Positions 7,964 through 16,030 of a stretch of DNA of 64,000 nt are shown here, piece after piece. The translations under genes and the position numbers were made by a program. How positions within the stretch are numbered: position 1 is the first letter of the stretch; each line of letters opens with the position of its first letter. Origin of the DNA: Salinibaculum rarum (GTDB lineage: Archaea > Halobacteriota > Halobacteria > Halobacteriales > Haloarculaceae); contig NZ_CP129992.1 in NCBI RefSeq assembly GCF_030505615.1, positions 2,728,001 to 2,792,000 of the forward strand, written 5' to 3'. The notes below the pieces were generated by a model, which was not told where the DNA came from, did not search any database, and saw nothing but the letters and a program-made list of their open reading frames with translations.

Positions 7964-9607
7964 TTACTCTACACCGGTTACGTCGGTCACAGTTCCGACG
8001 CCTTTCGAACTACCCTCGCGGAAGACGAATCGCTGGCCCTCTTCGACGAGATACGGCCGGAACTTGAACTGGACGCGGGCCTTCCCGGAGTCGCCGGGCA
8101 GGAGTTGGCCTCCTTCGGGGTAAAACGCCGCGGCCTCGCTTGCCGTTTCGAGATGGACGACCGGTTCGTAGCCGTCGCCGATGCGGGTGGGATGGTTCAA
8201 CACCATCACCTCGGCTTCGAACTCCCTGACGGGGTCGGGGTCTGCGTCCCGCGGTAGCAGAACCATCCCGCGTTCGATGTCGGCCTCGTTGACGCCTTTC
8301 AGCGCGATGCCGACGATACGGCCGGCGCTGGCCTCGTCGACGCGGTGGTAGTGCATCTCGATAGAGCGGGCCTCTACCTCACGGAACCCACCGTCTGCCA
8401 TCGGCCCGAGCAGGAGTTCGTCGCCCGCTTCGACCTCGCCCGACTGGATGGTCCCGGAGGCGACGGCGCCGACACCGGTGACGTTGTAGCTCCGGTCGAC
8501 GTACATCCGGAACTGGCCGTGGTCTGCGGTGCCGGCGGTCTTCGGCAGGCGCTCGAACAGTTCGTCGAGTGTATCGAGCCCCTCCGTCGTGACGGCACTC
8601 GTCGTCAGGATTGGGACCACAGTCTCTGAAATCTCGTCGATGGCCGCCTCGACGCCGTGGCGTTCGACCCGCAGCGGCGTCTTCTCGGCATCCCGGAGCA
8701 GGCGCTCGACCTCCCGTTCGACTTCCAGCAGGCGCTCCTCGTCGACGATGTCGGCTTTGGTAATCGCGACGAGCGTCGGCAGGTCCGTCGCAAGCAGGAT
8801 GCCGAGATGTTCGCGTGTCGTCTTTGTCGGGCCGTCGTCGGCGGCAACGGTCAGGAGTCCGTAGTCGAGTTTCTGCCCGACCAGCCCGCGAATCGTCGTG
8901 CGGAGCCACGGCTCGTGGCCGACCGTATCGACGAAGGAGACGAGCCGATCCGCTTCCTCGACGATGCGAGCGCGGTCGCCCTTCCGGTGTGGGTTGTCCA
9001 TCCGAACGGGGCCGTCCTCGTCGAAGCCGTAGACGCCGTAGGAGAGGTCCGCGGACAGCCCGCGCTCGATTTCGTGGGGCTGGACGTCCAGAAAGCTCCG
9101 CGTGCCCCCCTGGCCGTCGTCGGCTTCCCCGGTCACGAGCGACCCGACGAGCGTCGACTTGCCGTGGTCGACGTGGCCTGCTGTCCCGACGACGATGTGG
9201 GCGTCGTCAGTCATTACGGTCCCTTCGGTGATAGTGGCGACGCCGACTAATCCGCCGGCAGAGCCGTCGTCGTCGGTGTCGGCGTGGCCCTCCTCGTCGA
9301 CGCCCCACGTCTGGACCTCGTCGATGTGTGCGCCAGCCTCCTCTGCAAGCAGGGAGAGGACGTCCATCGACTCGGAGAAGTCTTCGGGGACGATACCGGC
9401 GATGCCGCCATCGTCGGTGACGCCGACGACGTAGGTGGCCTCGCCGTCGCCCGAGAGGACGCGGTGGCGCAACTGGGCGGCGAGACTCTCTCGCCGGCCC
9501 TCTGCGAGGTGCAGGTCTTTCGTGAGCCGCTCTTTGAACTCGACGCTGCCGCCCTCTTTTTCGCCGCGGTCGAGCGCGCGGCGAAGGACGGCCCGGTCGG
9601 GGCTCAT
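7964..9607 (-). CDS. GTPBP1-like translational GTPase (EF-1alpha related)
   Basis: 547-residue GTPase of the COG5258 family. The N-terminal 130 residues are family-specific (KERLTKDLHLAEGRRESLAAQL, a regulatory segment). The G1 loop GHVDHGKS is at about residues 144-151, G3 is DTVGHEPW, G4 is TKAD, and EF-Tu-like beta-barrel domains 2 and 3 follow (RMYVDRSYNVTGVGAVASGT and the C-terminal GKARVQFKFRPYLVEEGQRF). The eukaryotic homologues GTPBP1/2 act in ribosome rescue and mRNA decay; the archaeal role is not settled. The ATG at 9607 is chosen over an upstream start because a TATA-like box sits 24 bases before it. Confidence 0.88.
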   Translation of the reverse strand: MSPDRAVLRRALDRGEKEGGSVEFKERLTKDLHLAEGRRESLAAQLRHRVLSGDGEATYVVGVTDDGGIAGIVPEDFSESMDVLSLLAEEAGAHIDEVQTWGVDEEGHADTDDDGSAGGLVGVATITEGTVMTDDAHIVVGTAGHVDHGKSTLVGSLVTGEADDGQGGTRSFLDVQPHEIERGLSADLSYGVYGFDEDGPVRMDNPHRKGDRARIVEEADRLVSFVDTVGHEPWLRTTIRGLVGQKLDYGLLTVAADDGPTKTTREHLGILLATDLPTLVAITKADIVDEERLLEVEREVERLLRDAEKTPLRVERHGVEAAIDEISETVVPILTTSAVTTEGLDTLDELFERLPKTAGTADHGQFRMYVDRSYNVTGVGAVASGTIQSGEVEAGDELLLGPMADGGFREVEARSIEMHYHRVDEASAGRIVGIALKGVNEADIERGMVLLPRDADPDPVREFEAEVMVLNHPTRIGDGYEPVVHLETASEAAAFYPEGGQLLPGDSGKARVQFKFRPYLVEEGQRFVFREGSSKGVGTVTDVTGVE

Positions 9608-9630
9608 GGGGAGGGCTTGCGGTCCCCCAG

Positions 9631-9643
9631 CAATAAGTTTTCC
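9631..9643 (-). promoter_or_regulatory. TATA-like box for the GTPBP1-like gene
   Basis: The minus strand reads GAAAACTTATTG, ending 24 bases before the ATG at 9607, which is the spacing expected for a leaderless haloarchaeal transcript. This supports the shorter start. Confidence 0.5.
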
Positions 9644-9758
9644 CCGGGTCTGTGGGGTTCTCGCGGCCGATTCGCCGCTGATGAGTGGGTTCGGCCACCA
9701 GTGAGAACTGTTGTCACAATACTGCCGACCGAAGTGAGCGCGGAGACTTCGTAGCAGG

Positions 9759-10457
9759 CTACGGCGCGGCGAACCGCTCGACTGCTTCGAGAAATCCATC
9801 GGCAAAACTCGCAGCCGTAACGTGGTCGGCAGCAGCGAGGGCGAGGTCGTCCGCGTTCGCGACAGCGACCGAGCGACCGGCCACCTCGAAGGTCGGGACG
9901 TCGTTCTCCGAATCGCCGACGGCCAGGAACGCCTCGGAGCGCAGGTTCAGCTCCGCGGCGACGACGTCCAGCCCGCTCCCCTTGTCCACCGACGGCGATT
10001 TGACGTGGTACGCGTAGCCGGTGTCGACGACGTCGAGTCCGTGTTCGCTCGCAATTTCTACTAGCGGCTCCAGGGGCATCTCGCGGGCCACGGCCAGTTC
10101 CGTCTCGCGCCAGCGGTTGACCAGGTCCGCTTCGCCCCACCCGAGGCCGTAACCGGCATCGCGGTAGGCAGCAGCGACAGCGTTCGCCCCCTCCCGGTCA
10201 CCCTCGATGCGGACGGTATCACGACCCGCGACGACGACGCCGCCGTTCTCCGCCACGACGAGCTGGTCGATGGCCAGGAACTCACAGAGTGCAACGGGAT
10301 ACGGCATCGACTTGCCAGTGGCGACGACAACGGGCGCGGGCCAGGCTCGAAGCACGGGGATGACTCGCGGGTCGAGGGCGCGCTGGTCGTCGGTGAGCGT
10401 CCCGTCGATGTCGACGGCAAGCGGCGGTGCGTCGTCGGGAACCGACGGTGTGTCCAT
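9759..10457 (-). CDS. Phosphoglycolate phosphatase, archaeal HAD-IIB type
   Basis: 232 residues. The HAD nucleophile motif is DIDGTLTDD (Asp16/Asp18), motif II is ATGKS, the lysine is in SPSVDKGSGLDVV, and motif IV is VGDSENDVPTF. This is the archaeal phosphoglycolate phosphatase/sucrose-phosphatase-like family, with a C2B cap between motifs II and III. It is expected to detoxify 2-phosphoglycolate. Monocistronic, or paired with the upstream GTPase gene on the same strand. Confidence 0.88.
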   Translation of the reverse strand: MDTPSVPDDAPPLAVDIDGTLTDDQRALDPRVIPVLRAWPAPVVVATGKSMPYPVALCEFLAIDQLVVAENGGVVVAGRDTVRIEGDREGANAVAAAYRDAGYGLGWGEADLVNRWRETELAVAREMPLEPLVEIASEHGLDVVDTGYAYHVKSPSVDKGSGLDVVAAELNLRSEAFLAVGDSENDVPTFEVAGRSVAVANADDLALAAADHVTAASFADGFLEAVERFAAP

Positions 10458-10496
10458 ACTGTCGGTGTCGGACCTGCCGGACTTCCCGCTTGCGTT

Positions 10497-11063
10497 TCAG
10501 TCGGTCAGCCGTTCGTAGGCGGCCTGGACGCGCTTGAACTCCTCTTCGTCGCCATCGGAAGCGTCGGGGTGGACGTCCTTGATGCGGTCCCGGTAGGCTC
10601 GCTTGACTGTACTCTCGTCTGCGCCGGGGTCAACATCGAGAATCTGGGCCGCCTCGGGGATGGTCGGGCCGGACTGTTGCTGGACCGCGTTGGTCCGTTG
10701 GCGGCGCTGTCCACCCCCGGCACGACGTCGCTGGCGCGCCTGCCGGACCCGTTCACGGCGGGACTGCTGGCGGCGCGCACGCTGGCGCTGTTCCTGTCGC
10801 GGCGGCGTCCACTCCTCGCGGGGCCCGGCTCCGAATCCGCCGCGGTTGCGGTCGGCGCTCCCGGTCGCCGCTTTGCGTTCGACGCCGCGATAGATACGGT
10901 CGAGCATCCGTCCGCTCGCCTGGTAGTACAGCAGATACGTGACCACACCGAAAACGAGTGCGAGAATCAGAAGTGCCGGGCTGTAGACGAGGCCGGCGAG
11001 ACCGAGGATGGCCGTCATCAAGGCGAACGCCGCTGCCAGACCGCTGACCAGACGCTGCTGCAC
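10497..11063 (-). CDS. Membrane-anchored J-domain protein
   Basis: 188 residues with unusual architecture. Two N-terminal transmembrane helices (about residues 7-28 and 30-48) are followed by a strongly basic, arginine/glutamine-rich linker (about 88-128) and a C-terminal J domain (about 134-188) with the diagnostic HPD tripeptide at 165-167. J domains stimulate DnaK ATPase activity, so this should recruit DnaK to the membrane. The basic linker is striking in an otherwise acidic proteome. It is not the canonical DnaJ, as there is no G/F or zinc region. Confidence 0.9.
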   Translation of the reverse strand: MQQRLVSGLAAAFALMTAILGLAGLVYSPALLILALVFGVVTYLLYYQASGRMLDRIYRGVERKAATGSADRNRGGFGAGPREEWTPPRQEQRQRARRQQSRRERVRQARQRRRAGGGQRRQRTNAVQQQSGPTIPEAAQILDVDPGADESTVKRAYRDRIKDVHPDASDGDEEEFKRVQAAYERLTD

Positions 11064-11150
11064 GACCTGATATTAGGGCGGCACGACTGTAAGCCTCTCG
11101 CTGGCGACCCCGCCAGAGGGTTCAAACCCACGGGCGTGTTACTCTCAGGC

Positions 11151-11357
11151 ATGAGCGTCTCGAGTCCCTGTGAAATCTGTGCCACAGCAGACGTAGAGGC
11201 GGCCTGTGACCGCTGTGGGAAACTCGTCTGCAGTCGCCACTACGACGAGGAACTGGGGCTGTGTATCGAGTGTGCTGCTGATGTGGGCGAGGACGACCGC
11301 GAAAACATTCCAAACAGCGAGGACATGCCCGACGGCGTCGATACCTATCAGTTCTGA
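11151..11357 (+). CDS. Small zinc-binding protein
   Basis: 68 residues starting MSVSSPCEICATADVEAACD. Three cysteine pairs and a histidine (CEIC, CDRCGKLVC, SRHY, LCIEC) give a B-box-like double zinc site, with an acidic tail ending DTYQF. Haloarchaea encode many such micro-zinc-finger proteins, most of unknown function. Its 3' end overlaps the convergent membrane-protein gene by 10 bases. Confidence 0.8.
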   Translation: MSVSSPCEICATADVEAACDRCGKLVCSRHYDEELGLCIECAADVGEDDRENIPNSEDMPDGVDTYQF

Positions 11358-12004
11358 GTGAGAATCGCGGCAGTCGCTCGTCCATGACCCCAGGCGAGTA
11401 CGTTACAGAGGTGCAGCGAGACGAGCGCGAGAGCGAAGCCAACCACGCTGAGAGTGAGTGCCTCCGGGAACGTGTCGACGACAATCGTCCCGGCATCACC
11501 GACAGTCCGGATTTCGTACTGCGCGAACGGCAGCCAGTAGAGGACCGGCGCAAGTATCGAGGCCACCGGGAGTGAGACTGCGAGAGTCAGTAGCATAAAC
11601 AGGAAGATACCGACCGGGAACGTCGCCAGCAGATAGACGACAATGAGATAGGTCCGTGCGTCGGTCAGCACACCTTTCAGGTAGTCAGTAAGCGGTTCCG
11701 CGTTCGGGTCGGGGAGTTCGTAGTCGATGTCAAACCCGAGCAGGCGATTGACGAGGAGTGCCTCGAAGGCGCCGACGTATCTCGCACCGACGAGAACCAG
11801 CGGGAAGACGAGCAAGCCGACGAGAATCACCGCCAGCCCGATACCGAGAGCGAATCCGGTCACCAGGAGCGTGAAATACGTGACGCCGAGCGGAAAGCGC
11901 AAAAACAGGTAGAGGACGTTCTTGTACGTCTGTGCGTCGGTCACGACACCGAAAACGGGCGACGACGTCGACCGGTCGGTGTCGGCGAAGGTGGGAGAGG
12001 CCAT
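11348..12004 (-). CDS. Multi-pass 'sensor domain' membrane protein
   Basis: 218 residues with two similar halves. Each has a TYKNVLYLFLRFPLGVTYF or TYLIVVYLLATFPVGIFLF motif followed by a hydrophobic hairpin, about four to five membrane helices in total, and the GFDIDYELP segment between them. This repeated pattern is typical of the PF13796 'putative sensor' domain, often attached to histidine kinases. Here it stands alone with no kinase domain. Ligand and partner are unknown. Confidence 0.75.
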   Translation of the reverse strand: MASPTFADTDRSTSSPVFGVVTDAQTYKNVLYLFLRFPLGVTYFTLLVTGFALGIGLAVILVGLLVFPLVLVGARYVGAFEALLVNRLLGFDIDYELPDPNAEPLTDYLKGVLTDARTYLIVVYLLATFPVGIFLFMLLTLAVSLPVASILAPVLYWLPFAQYEIRTVGDAGTIVVDTFPEALTLSVVGFALALVSLHLCNVLAWGHGRATAAILTQN

Positions 12005-12084
12005 CTGTAGCTGCAGGGTACACGAGCCACCGTCGTATAACCCTGAGATAGGTCAAACGACGCGCTACCCACCGTAATCGTTAT

Positions 12085-12927
12085 TTATCGGTGTTCGTTC
12101 AGCCGCTGTTTCAGTCGCTTCGCGGATGCGCCCGCGGCGTCGAAGTACGCGTCCTCATCGCCCCGGATTTCGGCGTCTTCTCCGGCGAAGATTATCCCCC
12201 GCGAGGAGTTGACGAGGCCGACCGGCGTCGTTCCGGGTGCTGTCTCGGCGAGTCCGTACTCGACGGCGGCTTCGGCGTCGCCGCCCTGTGCCCCGACGCC
12301 CGGGACGAGGAACGGAATCTCCGGGACGACCTCGCGGACTTCTTCGAGTTCCTCCGGTGCCGTCGCACCGACCACGAGGCCGACGTTCCCGTGTTCGTTC
12401 CACAGGTCGGCCAGCGCCGCGACCCGCTCGTAGAGTGGTTCACCGGTGTCGAGTTCGAGGTCCTGGAGGTCGGCACCTCCAGAGTTGGAGGTTCGACAGA
12501 GGACGAACACGCCCTTTTCGGCCTGCGAGAGGAACGGGTCGAGCGAATCTCGCCCGAGGTACGGGTTGACCGTGATGGCGTCGGCGGCCGGGCCGTGGTC
12601 GTCGTCGAGCACCTTCGCGTACTGGCGGGCCGTATTGCCGATGTCGCCCCGTTTGGCATCGAGGAGGACCGGCACGTCCTTCCCGTGGGCGTAGGCGATG
12701 GTCTCGCGAAGCGCACGCCAGCCGTCGCTGTCCTCGTAGAAGGCGGCGTTGGGTTTGTAACAGGCCGCGTGTTCGTGGGTGGCGTCGATGATGCGCCGGT
12801 TGAACGCCCAGCGTGGCAGGTCGGCGTCGACGACGGCATCCGGCAGGCGGTCGGGGTCGGGGTCCAGCCCGACGGAGACGACGCTGTCGACGGCCTCGAT
12901 GCGGTCGCGCAGGCGGTCGAAGAACAT
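12085..12927 (-). CDS. pyrF: Orotidine-5'-phosphate decarboxylase
   Basis: Last step of UMP synthesis. 280 residues of the type-2 family. The signature DAKRGDIGNTA lies at residues 90-100, with the catalytic Asp90-Lys92-Asp95 arrangement. Supporting segments are GLDPDPDRLP, CYKPNAAFYE, TVNPYLGRDSL and VPGVGAQGGD. Monocistronic, with a TTTTATTC box about 35 bases upstream on the minus strand. Nothing is missing or unusual. Confidence 0.97.
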   Translation of the reverse strand: MFFDRLRDRIEAVDSVVSVGLDPDPDRLPDAVVDADLPRWAFNRRIIDATHEHAACYKPNAAFYEDSDGWRALRETIAYAHGKDVPVLLDAKRGDIGNTARQYAKVLDDDHGPAADAITVNPYLGRDSLDPFLSQAEKGVFVLCRTSNSGGADLQDLELDTGEPLYERVAALADLWNEHGNVGLVVGATAPEELEEVREVVPEIPFLVPGVGAQGGDAEAAVEYGLAETAPGTTPVGLVNSSRGIIFAGEDAEIRGDEDAYFDAAGASAKRLKQRLNEHR

Positions 12928-13071
12928 AGAAAGGCGTCGGCGCGACTGGCGAATAAAACTGCCGTGTTCGTCCCCAGGCTAGCCGTTTCGGGTGTCGGCG
13001 GCGGACACAAAGCGCATTGCGCTGTCGGCACGTCGACAGCCTCTAATCCGTCGCTTGCGTATCCCCTGTCA

Positions 13072-13728
13072 ATGTCACTGGCTGCGGTCGTCTTCGACCT
13101 CGATTACACACTGGCGGTCCCCGACCGCGACCGACAGACGCTCCTCGACGAAGCCACGGCCGCCGCCGGGGGACGGGACATCGACCGGTCGGAGTATCTG
13201 ACCGAGCATCAGAAAAACCGTGCCACGGAGACGCGAACGCCGATTTTCGAGGGGCTACTGTCGACAGGCGACCCGGCCGAAGCCGCCAGGGCGTACCGGG
13301 AGGGTATCAACGATGCGCTGGTCCCTGTCGACGGCGTTCCGGAACTCGTCGAGGAACTCCGCACGCAGTACCGGGTCGGGCTGTTGACCGACGGTCCTGT
13401 CCAAGCACAACAGGGGAAACTGGAGACGCTGGGGTGGACGGACCTCTTCGACAGCGTCGTCGTCACGGGGTCGTTGGCCGCCGGCAAACCGGACGGCCGA
13501 GCGTTCGAAGCGGTCCTCGGCGAACTCGGCGTCGCAGCGGGCGCGGCGGTGTACGTCGGCGACAACCCCGACGCCGACATCCGAGGGGCGAAAGACGCCG
13601 GGATGGTCGCCGTGCAGGTCCTGGGAGACAGATTCGAGCGCGCGCCCGAGGCGGACGGCTACATCGACCGCGACCAGTTGGCCGACGACCTCAGGGCGTT
13701 CCTGAGCCAGCAGGCCGGCTGGCGCTGA
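13072..13728 (+). CDS. HAD-superfamily hydrolase
   Basis: 218 residues. HAD motif I is DLDYTLAVPD (Asp9, Asp11), motif II is LLTDGPV, the lysine is in AAGKPDGRAF, and motif IV is VGDNPDADIRGA. A helical cap lies between motifs I and II. The substrate is undetermined. The ATG at 13072 is used because the preceding codons continue antisense to pyrF without family similarity. Confidence 0.9.
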   Translation: MSLAAVVFDLDYTLAVPDRDRQTLLDEATAAAGGRDIDRSEYLTEHQKNRATETRTPIFEGLLSTGDPAEAARAYREGINDALVPVDGVPELVEELRTQYRVGLLTDGPVQAQQGKLETLGWTDLFDSVVVTGSLAAGKPDGRAFEAVLGELGVAAGAAVYVGDNPDADIRGAKDAGMVAVQVLGDRFERAPEADGYIDRDQLADDLRAFLSQQAGWR

Positions 13729-13755
13729 CTAGTGGGTCAGTGCTTCTGACCGCGT

Positions 13756-14118
13756 TCAGAGTGTGTCTCGGAGGATGTCGACGGCTCGCTTGACGGCGAC
13801 ACCCGAACAGAGTGAGAGTCGGACTTCGTTCTCGCTGGTCTCGACAGAGAGGTGGTCGGTCCCGGTCGCGGTTCCGGCCGTTGGGGCCGAGATGTTGTCG
13901 AGTGCCACGACGGCGCTGTCGGGATACAGCAGGACGCGGCCGACGATGCGCTCGTCGGCGGCGATGGCGTAGGCGACGGTGCCATCGGGACTCGGCGTGG
14001 CCGACTCGTCTGCGTCGGCGACCGTCACGCGGTCCAGTGGCGGCGTCTCGAGCCCGGTCAGTTCCGACGCCAGCAGCTGTGCGACGCGTTTCGGGTCGGT
14101 AATCGAGTCGTCGACCAT
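13756..14118 (-). CDS. Conserved haloarchaeal hypothetical protein
   Basis: 120 residues, acidic, soluble and rich in beta-strand-like alternation (AYAIAADERIVGRVLLYPDSAVVALDNIS), with a C-terminal helix (VKRAVDILRDTL). I do not recognise a family. Its ATG overlaps the stop of the upstream DUF2240 gene by one base (TGATG), so the two are probably cotranslated. No function can be assigned. Confidence 0.75.
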   Translation of the reverse strand: MVDDSITDPKRVAQLLASELTGLETPPLDRVTVADADESATPSPDGTVAYAIAADERIVGRVLLYPDSAVVALDNISAPTAGTATGTDHLSVETSENEVRLSLCSGVAVKRAVDILRDTL

Positions 14119-14558
14119 CAGAGTTCACTCCGTGCGTTGGCGGCGAGTCCGGCCACGTCGACGCCCTGCCGGCGGGCGTACAGTACTGCCGCGGCCTCGA
14201 TAGTGATTGCCAGTTCCGACTGCAGCCGGTTGATGTCTGCGACCGCGTCCTGTTTTTCGACGCCGGTGTCGACGACCGATTCGAGGACCTGCTCGAAGAC
14301 AGACCGCTCCTGGATGACCGACTCGTCGGGGACGAAATCGTCTGGGACGTCGACGGTCCCCACCTCGAACGTGGCGACGATGTCGTCGCCGTCCCGGTCG
14401 AGCAGTCCCTCGCCAGTCGCGACATCGACCAGCCGCTTTGCCTGGTCCGGAGAGAACCAGTCGCGGTCCAGCGAGAGCGCGACGACGAACTCGCTTTCGT
14501 TCATGCGGTCGACGCCGCGCTGGCGGAATGGCGCAGCGACTGCCCGGCGGAGACTCAT
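14118..14558 (-). CDS. DUF2240 family archaeal protein
   Basis: 146 residues beginning MSLRRAVAAPFRQRG, followed by FVVALSLDRDWFSPDQAKRLVDVATGEGLL, a winged-helix-like block typical of the archaeal DUF2240 family, and a helical C-terminal half. The family's role is unproven. The start at 14558 is chosen because homologues begin with this MSLR..APF segment; upstream sequence is antisense to rps8e. Divergent from rps8e with a 93-base spacer. Confidence 0.82.
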   Translation of the reverse strand: MSLRRAVAAPFRQRGVDRMNESEFVVALSLDRDWFSPDQAKRLVDVATGEGLLDRDGDDIVATFEVGTVDVPDDFVPDESVIQERSVFEQVLESVVDTGVEKQDAVADINRLQSELAITIEAAAVLYARRQGVDVAGLAANARSEL

Positions 14559-14651
14559 CGTCGGTGACAGCGCGCGGGCGACTCCTAAATCTGTCGTCCC
14601 GCGCCGACGAGCATCGAGAGGTTCAAGTGGCCGCTGATACTTTCGACGGGT

Positions 14652-15026
14652 ATGAAGTACCAGGGACCGTCCACGCGCAAGCGGACTGGCGGCCGACGAC
14701 GCCCGGCGAGTAATAAGAAGAAACACCAGCTCGGCTCCGAGTTCACCGAGACACAGGTCGGCGAGCCGAAGTTCAAGACCGTCGACACCCGCGGCAACAC
14801 CGACAAGACCCGCGCCATCACGACCGACACGGCGAGTATCGCCATCGACGGCGAGACCGTCGCCGCTGACATCGAAAACGTCGCCGAGAACCCTTCGAAT
14901 CCCAACTACGCACGCCGAAACATCATCACCAAAGGCGCCGTCCTCGAGACCAGCGAGGGCCGCGCTCGCGTGACCTCGCGTCCGGGACAGGACGGACAGG
15001 TCAACGCAGTCCTCGTCGAGGAGTAA
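14652..15026 (+). CDS. rps8e: 30S ribosomal protein eS8
   Basis: 124 residues beginning MKYQGPSTRKRTGGRRRPA, the canonical N-terminus of archaeal S8e, with the RNA-binding basic region and the later NPSNPNYARRNIITKGAVLET segment. This ribosomal protein is shared by archaea and eukaryotes and absent from bacteria. Stand-alone gene. A T-run follows the stop (CCGTTTTC at about 15029-15034) and could terminate it. Confidence 0.98.
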   Translation: MKYQGPSTRKRTGGRRRPASNKKKHQLGSEFTETQVGEPKFKTVDTRGNTDKTRAITTDTASIAIDGETVAADIENVAENPSNPNYARRNIITKGAVLETSEGRARVTSRPGQDGQVNAVLVEE

Positions 15027-15298
15027 TCCGTTTTCTGCGAGCGCTTCGTCGCTCCGCTGTGCCTTGGCCAGGGAGCCGACTTTCCGGACGCCGAAGAGTC
15101 CGACGGGCAGTGAGTCCAAAGTGGCCTCGAACTGCCAGGGCACCGACGACTCGGCCGTGGACCGACGAAGGGGTCACTCAGTACTGGCCCAATGTCTCGG
15201 CTTGTCAGGGGCTGGTGGAGAGGGATACATACCGCTCTATAACGGACCCAACCACTCATATAAACCCTATACAGTCCCCACAGTGTGCCAGTTCGTAG
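15027..15298. other. Intergenic region between rps8e and the PPP phosphatase
   Basis: 272 bases with no convincing gene. It holds a short T-run just after rps8e (possible terminator), a GCGAGCG..CGTCGCTC inverted arrangement, and an AT-rich ATATAAA box at 15258-15264 suited to driving the phosphatase/ppk operon with a start near 15288. A 39-codon minus-strand open stretch (down from 15143) looks protein-like but runs into rps8e antisense. Confidence 0.5.
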
Positions 15299-16030
15299 AT
15301 GGGACAACATCGACGACAGGAGGGTGACACACCCTTCGAGCTTGCCGAGTCAATCGTACCGCATCACCACCGCGTCGACCCCGAAAACTGGGAGAACCTG
15401 TACGTCGTCGGCGACGTGCACGGCTGTCTCGAGACGTTCGAACGCTTGCTTTCCGAGCTCGGTGTCAGTGCAGACGACCTGGTGGTCTGTGTCGGCGACC
15501 TCATTCGGAAGGGACCTGACAGCAAGGGCGTCCTCTCGCTGGTCCGCGAGCGGGACAACATCCGCTCGGTCCGCGGGAACAACGAACAGGGACTCCTCGA
15601 CGGCAGCAAATCCGACCCGGCGCTCGACGAGGACGACCTCGCGTACATCGAGACGCTCCCACTCGCCATCTCCTTCGACGACGCGCTTGTGGTCCACGGT
15701 GGACTCGACCACAGAGAGCCTCTCACCGACCACGACCCGGAGGACATCCTCGAGATGCGGTCGTTGACCGGCGGCGGCTACGACCGTCCCTACTGGTTCG
15801 AAAACCGCACGGAGACACCTCGGGTCTTCTTCGGCCACACCGTCCTCTCGGAGGCGTTTGCCACGCCCGCTGCCGTCGGTCTCGACACCGGGTGTGTCTA
15901 CGGCGGGCAACTGACGGCATACGACTGGAACGACGACGAGTTCGTCTCAGTCGACCCAGCCGAGACCTACAAAGAGCGCAGTTCGGACTCGATTGTCGAC
16001 CCGCGGCCAGCAGCGCCACTCACCGAATGA
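15299..16030 (+). CDS. PPP-type serine/threonine phosphatase-like metallophosphoesterase
   Basis: 243 residues. The di-metal motifs of the PPP/ApaH superfamily are in order: GDVHG (about residue 38), GDLIRKGPDS (about 66), RGNNEQ (about 90, replacing canonical GNHE), then VVHGG and GHTV for the C-terminal histidines. Substrates could be phosphoproteins or diadenosine polyphosphates. The stop overlaps the ppk start (ATGA), so it is the first gene of a two-gene polyphosphate operon. Confidence 0.85.
   Translation: MGQHRRQEGDTPFELAESIVPHHHRVDPENWENLYVVGDVHGCLETFERLLSELGVSADDLVVCVGDLIRKGPDSKGVLSLVRERDNIRSVRGNNEQGLLDGSKSDPALDEDDLAYIETLPLAISFDDALVVHGGLDHREPLTDHDPEDILEMRSLTGGGYDRPYWFENRTETPRVFFGHTVLSEAFATPAAVGLDTGCVYGGQLTAYDWNDDEFVSVDPAETYKERSSDSIVDPRPAAPLTE

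Noticed and set aside
15027..15143. Minus-strand open stretch with a protein-like sequence near rps8e
   Set aside because: It continues into the antisense of rps8e without a stop, and the DUF2240 gene in the same frame starts only at 14558; no independent start or family evidence.
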